Below, piece by piece: positions 57,103-64,000 of a stretch of DNA of 64,000 nucleotides. Made by a program: the position numbers and the translations under genes. The DNA is from Metaphire vulgaris (taxonomy: Eukaryota > Annelida > Clitellata > Crassiclitellata > Megascolecidae): contig CM030845.1 in assembly GCA_018105865.1 (NCBI GenBank), positions 11,633,890-11,697,889 on the forward strand, read 5' to 3'. Below the pieces are notes generated by a model. It did no database searches. It was not told the origin of the DNA and worked only from the letters and a program-made list of their open reading frames with translations. Position 1 is the first letter of the stretch, and every line of letters begins with the position of its first letter.

Positions 57103-60100
57103 TCAAACTGTTTTTTTGCATTCAGTACTGGTCCGGGCAGAAGAAGCCGGTGTGGTACTCGGGGTGTGGGAAGTAGCGTCAGAGGAGCCGGAGGTAGAGG
57201 GAGCGGCTGCTGGAATGTCGGAGGCACTAGCCGAAGCAGCTCCAGGTGGCAAATTCATTTCGAATTCGACGAGGAGAGGCAGATGGTCAGACGGAATCTG
57301 TGGGTTTGGACAGCCGACCACTCGATTCTGGCGGAACCAGTCCTGGTCGAGAGGACCGAGCACTCCGAGTGGACGAATTAAATCTTGACTGTAGAAAACA
57401 TAGTCGATTGTTCCTTTGAAGTCACAGCTGCAAAATTAAAAACAAAACAAAACGAATAGATAAAACTCCCAAATAAGTCAGCCGATATTTTGAAAGCTAG
57501 TTCCGGGTTTCAGAGAACTTGCAACGGTGTTGATCTGCATGTTCCGTAAGCTTATTATTGATCATTTGTAAGCAATCAAGGGGTTGATGACAGTTACAAA
57601 CTTGATGCTCCTATCTATGCTTCCTCAATGGCCCAACATGCTGAAAACCTCAACAATAACCCACGCACCATTTCAAAAATCAATTTCTAATATGATGACA
57701 TGGTTTATATTAAAGGGGTGCACAACCTTTTCCATCCAAGAGCCAAATTGAACATTCTCAGATTACTCAAGACTGAAATCTCAAAACTTCTATAATTTAT
57801 AATGTATTTATATAAATCTGCGACTAAAGCAAAATTAAATTTAATGAATGTTGGAATGATCTACCCGGTACCACTGCTTGACACAAAGATTAATAGTAGC
57901 CAGTGGATATATAATTTCCATACCAAATACCAGAAATGCTCTCGGGCCAGTGTTGCTTTAATTTGCTCGAAGGGTCGGACAGAACTGGTTGGCGGGCCGG
58001 ATCCGATCTGCGGGTTGTGCACCCATGTTATATTAGAATAAATTAGATATGTTGAACTGAAACCTGTTTCTGTCTAAATGGAGACAATTATTTTATTCAA
58101 CGATTAAGACAATGCATTATCAGGTCAACAGAACACTGCGTTCAAGTTTCATGCTTCAAAGCACACGAACCAAAACTCATTCAGGTTTTTTCTCATTAGA
58201 TAAAAGGACATCATCAACTAAACGAGTCTTATTTCCACAATGAGTGCTCTTTTGAACGTATTGAACGGCAATTAAAATGAATTATTTATACGACGCAGAC
58301 AATAAAACTATTCTTCATCTGACTGTTAAACCGATGAAGAGCGAGAGAAAATCTGCTCAATTAAACAGACTTTTGCAAATCTACTTCCAAGAAGAAGCCA
58401 GAAGCCAACTCATGCTAACAACAGAAATAAACTTAAAGCAAATTTGGACCAATTTTGTTTCAGCAGTGATTTGCGTAAGATGTGCAATGTGGAAAGTTGA
58501 GGAAACTGAGGAAAGTTGCAAAACTTATTGTGGCTGATCAGTGGTGCAGTGAGTGGGAAAATGCCCCAGGTGCTGAGGACGAGGGGCGCCAAAGATGCCA
58601 GTTATGGAGAGAGGCAGCAGTGGCGTAGCGGGGGCGGCGTTGGGGCAGACGCCCCTGGTGCAAAATTAGGGGGCCCACAAAATAATTGAAATAAACTACT
58701 TTCTATTTCTCATTATACAGGCAAGGACTTTTTTCTTGTCAGACTTTTTCAGGAATTGAGGGTACAATATGTCTACTTCACCCCAGGTGCTGCCAACCCA
58801 CGCTATGCCACTACTGCCGATGTAAGAGTACCTGAACTAAAATGCAATAAATGCTTCAATTACCGGTATATTGTACTAAGCGCAGTGCAAAACAGCCAGA
58901 TTAAGCATCATATAATAGATAGATATTATGCACTTATTTGGAAAATAATAAACTAATTTTGATTTGATTTGATTTGATATACTGGTACTAAATGCCAGCA
59001 ACACAATACTATACAGTTGAAACAAAAGCACATGTAACAACTTCGATACTTGACCTCAAATATACTGACATTCTGAAAATAATGGAAATCTTAAAAATTA
59101 CCACTATCATACATTAAAAGCAATTAATTATTAAATTACTGTTCCAATCATCTTAGCGCATTTGCTGCACTGCGAACTTGTGTTTTATAAATGTTTGAAA
59201 TAATAATAATGAAGAAAGCTAAGCATCATAGCTTCATTTAAAACTAATTAAGAGAATTTATAATTTACAATTAAATTATATAAATTAAAATATATTATAT
59301 GATTAAATTATATAAAAAAAAACTATACTCACGTATAGTTTGTATAAGGCATGACGTCAGTGGAGTATGCCTGTAACAGGCGGAAGGCATGACTGTACGT
59401 ATCTTTGCAACCTGAGGAACTCAGTTTTCTTAAAGAATCCTTGTATCCAATGTCTTTGAAATCTCTATGATTGGCTCTAATTTTACCAAGAGTCAAGTAC
59501 TCCACCACACCTAGGACATCAAGTTCCACTTAGAAAATCATCAAAAAAACAGCAATTTACTAAATATAGCACATTCTGAAGTCAAGCTATGGTGCAGATG
59601 AACGGTGCTCAAGAAAAACGTACGTACTTGACTAGAAATATTGGTATTCACTATCTATGTGCTCCGCTCCTAATAGCGCTGAACCACAATGCATGAAATT
59701 ATTACCAACCACAGATACTGTATACCTATTCGCAAAAACAAAGTTACGTGAGCAGTAACACAACTAATTGTAGTAATAAATATGAGGACTACAAAACAAT
59801 CTGAAAATCGTACACAAGACTCACTTCTGACAGAGTCACATTAAATATGATGCTTGCTTGTTAATTGCATTAAAAAACCTACATCAACTAAACACAAACA
59901 CATGCATATACACAGAAACAAACACACACATTACTGCTAGGGACCAAAAAGGAAAACATTAATCCCATTATGAATTTGCATTGAGATCAGTGTGCCTAGT
60001 AGATGCGTTATCTTTCTCAATTGCTTTTTGATTCTGAGCGCAACGCTTTCAACAGAATTTCTTCATATCTACGTTCATAACTTCAACCCAGATGTACATT

Positions 60101-60359
60101 GTACACGATACACAAAATGTTTCACCAGAGTCCGGAAGTGAGTTCAGATCGCCGCAGAGGATAAGAGGAATGGCATCGCAGTCGGGCGACGACGCGCTCG
60201 TGCCGCGCTGCGAATGCGCGGCCCGCGTTTCTTCCATGATGCTCTTGAGCTTGTTCATGAGCATCATCGTCTGAATCAGTTTCACGTCGCAGCACTCCGG
60301 GTCCCAGTGAATGTGACACGTTGCCACGAGCAACAGTTGCATCCCAGCAGCAGGCACGC
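57103..60359 (-). CDS. CNOT6L: CNOT6/CNOT6L-like CCR4 deadenylase, last three exons (5' part beyond right edge)
   Basis: CNOT6/6L are the exonuclease-endonuclease-phosphatase-type catalytic subunits of the CCR4-NOT complex, which shortens mRNA poly(A) tails in the cytoplasm. Exons (minus): 60126-60359, 59333-59510 and 57103-57427, with consistent phases (about 245 codons). Diagnostic segments are QLLLVATCHIHWDPECCDVK, the catalytic block GDLNSLPDSGVVEYL (Asp and Asn of DLN are active-site residues in this family), HRDFK, MPYTNYTCDFKGTIDYVFYS, LGVLGPLDQDW and the catalytic histidine in IPSDHLPL. The second exon's acceptor at 59510 was chosen over an earlier AG because it restores DSGVVEYL exactly. 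The protein ends in an Ala/Ser/Thr-rich tail of about 45 residues (57103-57240) that vertebrate CNOT6/6L lack. The leucine-rich repeats and the first half of the nuclease domain should lie beyond 64000. CNOT6 and CNOT6L cannot be told apart here; the symbol is nominal. Confidence 0.9.
57713..58027. mobile_element. hAT-like MITE (GGGTGCACAACC family) in CNOT6-like intron
   Basis: Ends AAGGGGTGCACAACC / GGTTGTGCACCCATG, flanked by perfect TTATATTA (57705-57712 and 58028-58035). Interior GGCGGGCCGGATCC is typical of hAT MITEs of the GTGCGCAACC kind. Confidence 0.9.
58618..58816. mobile_element. hAT-like MITE (CAGTGGCGTAGC family), no clear target duplication
   Basis: Starts CAGTGGCGTAGCGGGGGC, ends CACGCTATGCCACTACTG. 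The flanks do not match, so it is an old or rearranged copy. In a CNOT6-like intron. Confidence 0.7.
59154..59212 (+). repeat. Retroposon 3' tail with (AAT)n
   Basis: AGCGCATTTGCTGCACTGCG then AACTTGTGTTTTATAAATGT; family of 27535-27600. Confidence 0.6.
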
Positions 60360-61140
60360 CTACGATTAAAAGAAACGGGAGCTGAGACCGATCGCTCACA
60401 GCTACAGTTACGCAGTGTAACAAAACAAAGCACAACGGTGTAAATGAGCGTACAGCTTCTGTTAATTTGGAGCCGTACTGTGTGTGTGATGAGAGCTGTG
60501 CTGAACTGCACGGCTGAATTCACGAAACTGGAACTCACCATTGCAATTAAATATCAGAACAAAATCAAAACATCAATTTTATCAGATTTTTATGACAAGC
60601 TGCATGATCTATGACAGTGAAACATGGACATTGACTGTGGATAACAAAATAAAATAAGACAAATCAAAACAGATAAATAAATCATAAAATTCACTTGTGA
60701 TAGTGAAAACTGAAAGAGAGAATGCTATTAGGTAGCAGCAACCCAAGAAAATAACTTGTCATAACAGAACGTCGGTTCAGATATATATATTTAGATATTT
60801 ATCGGAAAGAGTCTGTTGAATGAAACAAGAGCTGTATGTCATTAAAGATGAAAGGGAAAGAGTTTAAGAATGGCCTCATAGAACCTTGATGCATGTGAGA
60901 AATAAAGATATGCAGTAGCTTGGATTAAAGTATATTCAACACAAAAATCTAGAATGTGGGCTATTACTAACTGATAGGCCTGCTGACCTGAATTGAATTA
61001 ATTATGTCATTATGTTGAATCACATCATCATTAAAACACGACGTTTGACTCCAGCACCATGAATTTAAGCCATTTATAACTGATAGAAACCTTTATTCAC
61101 AAACGCAGATAGACTAAAATAAACTTCATTCTTAACTAAC
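60360..61140. other. CNOT6-like intron, nothing recognised
   Basis: AT-rich sequence upstream of the first CNOT6-like exon in the window; no exon with matching phase and no repeat recognised. Confidence 0.5.
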
Positions 61141-61149
61141 AATTACACA

Positions 61150-61410
61150 TTCTGTTATTATACAATTGACAAAATAAAGTGGTTTCTTAGAGAACAGAAG
61201 TATAAAAGAGTGTTGGCGATTCTTAACAATATCATGTATTGGATTCAATCCAAGCATTTCATGAATACAGTCAATTGTTACTTTATCATAAGCATCAAAG
61301 ATTTTGCATAAAGCTTACTGTATTAATTGATCCAAATTCTTTAAAGTGGTCTTATTCGGACAAGTGGCTTCAGTAGCATATACGTTAATATAATAGTTAA
61401 ACAATACCAG
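61150..61410 (-). pseudogene. Non-LTR retrotransposon relic, second copy of the 8868-9270 family
   Basis: The minus frame reads YINVYATEATCPNKTTLKNL, DQLIQ stop ALCKIFDAYDKV, then IHEMLGLNPIHDIVKNRQHS. It aligns along its length with the 8868-9270 relic (EATFPNKSIL, LDRLIR, VCKIF, HAIVEKRQASF). One internal stop. Confidence 0.65.
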
Positions 61411-61411
61411 T

Positions 61412-61560
61412 GATGGGCAACTAGTTAACTGATTAGTTATTAGCTAAAAGTTTAACTAATTTTTTTTAGTTATCTTCACAGTTTAATTAAATATAAATAG
61501 TGTAGTTAAAATGCTAGTTTAACTGAAAAATGTTAGTTAATAACTAAATAGTTTGACAAA
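61412..61560. repeat. hAT-like end with TTAACTA sub-terminal repeats
   Basis: CAGTGATGGGCAACTAGTTA is followed by many AGTTA/TAACT copies, like one end of the element at 19691-20547 but a different family. No second end found. Confidence 0.45.
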
Positions 61561-61739
61561 ACTTTTTAGTTGGTGTCCCGAATTCTCAATAATATTCTCA
61601 ATTCTCAATAATCTTGTCCCAATAACAAAGGATCATCCTCTTCGAAATATCTTAATTTTTTGCACCTTAATATTTGCTCACTGAGAAACAAATCATCCTC
61701 ACTTCACAATTTTTTATGTCAAAATCATATTAATATAAT

Positions 61740-64000
61740 TGTATTAAATGAGACTTGATTGCAGCCTTCAGACACTTCTTTTCTTGCAGACATTATACCA
61801 CCCGGTTTCCAAATGCTAAATGAGCCCCGCCAAACTGGAAATGGTGGAGGTGTTGCCTTTCTCTTTAAATCAAATCTAAAATTAATCAAGAAACCCTTGC
61901 CAATTCCTTGTCCAAAAAGCTTTGAAGCCATTATGGCTGTACTCTGACTCTGGCTTATTACTCTGGCAATAAGCGTATAACATTTTAAAATACCTATTGA
62001 CCACCATCACTGTCTCATGCTGAATTTTAAACTGAATTTCAGTCTCTATTGGAAATTGTTATCTCTTCATCCTCAGAATTAATCATATCTGGCAACTTCA
62101 ATTTTCACATGGATCTGCAAAACAACCTTTCTTCAGCATTTAAATGACATTCTCACTTCCTTTGACCTCCATCAGCACGTTTCCTTTCCTACCCATGACA
62201 AGGGGCACCTCCTCGACCTCCTAATCACCAGGTCAAATTCAACAGCTATATCAAAAATTTCTCCCTGTGAAACTCATTTATCTGATCACACTGGTTTGTC
62301 TGTAAAGATTGTCTTTCCTCATAAGATGCCACCTTCATATAAAACAGTCCAAGTTTCGTCCATGGTCTAAACTTGATCTAATAGCTTTTAAAACTGCCAT
62401 TTCTACCTCTGAATTGGTTACCAATCCTGAAGGGACAGCTTCTGAATCAGCAACTCAATTTACTTCCGTTCTTCTCAATATTCTTGATACTCTTATTCCT
62501 GTTAAAACTAAAAAGATTGTATCTCGACCACCTCAACCAGGGTTCAATGCTGAAATTGCTGAGGCTATAAGGTGTTGCAGCCAACTGGAACGAAGATGGT
62601 GGAAATCTTCTCGTCTACCGAGTGATAAGCAAAAATTTAGAGAACAATGCAAAATTGTCCGTAAATTGATTTATTTAGCCAAGTCCAACTACTTAACTAA
62701 TCTTGTCTCACAAAATTCCTCAAACCCTTGCCTGCTTTGGAAATCTCTAAATAGCATTCTTCATAGGGAAAAGTCAAATGTCACTCCTATTTTCTTCTCT
62801 ATATTATCACTCCCAGATGTTTTCTGTAAGTTTTTCTCAGATAAAATATCTAATATCCGCTTAAAATTTCAGAACATTTCTTCAACAGGTTTCTCTTTCC
62901 CAAAATCCCCACCAACTCCTCTCTCTTCCTGTAAACCTACCACCCTTAATGAAGTTCATCAGATAATATTTATATCTCCATCTAGTTAGTGTACCCTGGA
63001 TGTCCTGCCAACTCAAATTCTTAAAGATTGCTTTGATGTATTAGGCCCAATAATAACACGCCTCATAAATCTCTCATTGCTTGAAGGGTGTTTCCCCTCT
63101 TCATTCACCCATGCAGTTATTCACCCACTACTTAAAAACCATCTCTATCTTCCGAGGACGTGTCCAACTATAGATATATATCAAATCTCAACTTCCTATC
63201 GAAAATTCTTGAAAGAATAGTTGCAAAGCAAATACATGCTCATTTGTGTTCCAGTCCGTACTACCTCCCTTTTCAGTCTGCCTACCAAAAATATCATTCC
63301 ACAGAAACAGCTCTCCTGGTAATTCATGATTACATTGTTTGGGCTATTGATTCTGGGAAAGTTACTGCTCTTTTACTTCTTGACCTATCTGCCGCATTTG
63401 ATACTGTTGAGCATTCTATTCTTCTTCATCGTCTTGAACATTGGTTTGGAATCTTGAATACTACTTTGCATTGGATTACTTCATATTTACACCCCACACT
63501 CAATCAGTGATAATAGATGATAATCTCTCAACTCCCACCAATCTCTCTTGTGGTGTCCCTAAGGCTCTGTCCTTGGACTTCTGCTATTTACTCTATATAC
63601 AACCCCCTTGGGTTCACTTCTTGATGAACATCAGGTGGCCTATCATCTTTATGCTGATGATACACAAATTCTCATTTCTTTTGACCACTCCTCTTCAAAC
63701 ACATCCCTTGAGACTTTATTCAGTGCCTTTACTAATATTCAGTCATGGATGGATTCAAATAAGCTTATTCTAAATTCATCAAAAACCGAGTTCTTGCTAT
63801 TGGGTACTCCAGCTCAATTAACCAAATTTAAATCTCTGGATTCTGTTATGCTCAGAGATTCCAACTGTTGTTTCTAGAAGCACTTCTGCTCACAACCTTG
63901 GTGTGACATTTGACTCTTCCCTCTCTTTCACTAATCACATAAATTCAGTCTGCAAAATTTCTCATTATCATATTCGGGATATTTATCGCATCAGACATCT
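61740..64000 (+). pseudogene. Decayed CR1/L2-type non-LTR retrotransposon (EN-RT), truncated by window edge
   Basis: The coding sequence is spread over several frames with stops and frameshifts. The endonuclease part includes a GGGVAFLFKS-type segment (61845), a SGNFNFHMD-like segment (62085) and DKGHLLDLLIT...SDHTGLSVK (62195-62300). The RT part includes NLNFLSKILERIVAKQI (63170), FQSAYQKYHSTETALL (63275), ALLLLDLSAAFDTVEH (63365), NLSCGVP (63540), YADDTQI (63650) and [20 protein letters not shown] (63740). SAYR..HSTETALL, LLLDLSAAFDTVDH and YADDTQ are diagnostic of the CR1/L2 group. It lies on the strand opposite the CNOT6-like gene, probably in one of its introns. Confidence 0.88.

Noticed and set aside
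57166..57381. Gly/Ser-rich plus-strand frames
   Set aside because: Antisense shadow of the last CNOT6-like exon.
1..64000. CRISPR arrays, operons, phage or plasmid features
   Set aside because: No regularly spaced identical repeats with unique spacers, no prokaryotic gene layout; direct repeats are microsatellites or transposon copies.

Overview
The window is animal nuclear DNA from an invertebrate I cannot place more closely. It is AT-rich, its genes carry many short introns with GT/AG junctions, it is full of AAT/ATT microsatellites, and it holds non-LTR retrotransposon relics and many small DNA-transposon derivatives. The gene set (TADA2B, a RASGEF1-family exchange factor, CNOT6/6L) is metazoan in character. 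There is no sign of bacterial organisation, CRISPR, phage or plasmid.

Four protein genes can be rebuilt exon by exon, and all lie on the minus strand. From left to right they are: (A) the 5' half of a TADA2B-like SAGA adaptor (7 exons, 7116 down to 1868, continuing past the left edge); (B) a complete 18-exon gene for a nuclear SAP + acidic + RRM + Arg/Tyr/Gly-rich-tail protein of about 753 residues (20860 to 9505), with a probable 5' noncoding exon near 21376-21470; (C) a complete 18-exon RASGEF1-family gene of about 451 residues (coding 51631 to 27279); (D) the last three exons of a CNOT6/CNOT6L deadenylase (60359 to 57103), whose 5' part lies beyond the right edge. For A-D every exon length was checked against intron phase, and the reading frames close exactly. 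The genes do different jobs (chromatin, RNA binding, Ras/Rap signalling, mRNA decay), and nothing suggests they act together.

Most of the rest is transposon-derived. At least 14 short non-autonomous hAT-like elements begin and end with CAG.../...CTG-type terminal inverted repeats and sit between 8-bp target duplications, eight of them perfect. There are also a Tigger-like MITE, a three-copy MITE family starting GGGTCCATCC, small TTAA-ended elements, several C-terminal reverse-transcriptase relics, LINE/SINE 3' tails ending in microsatellites, and a decayed CR1/L2-type LINE running off the right edge (61740-64000).

The most interesting points are: a tandem duplication in TADA2B that copies a splice acceptor plus exon and stays in frame; a probable GC-AG intron in TADA2B; a predicted 16-nt microexon (or mutually exclusive acceptor choice) in gene B; gene B's domain combination, which I do not recognise as a named family; and hAT-like insertions about 200 bp upstream of two promoters. 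No clearly new biological system was found.
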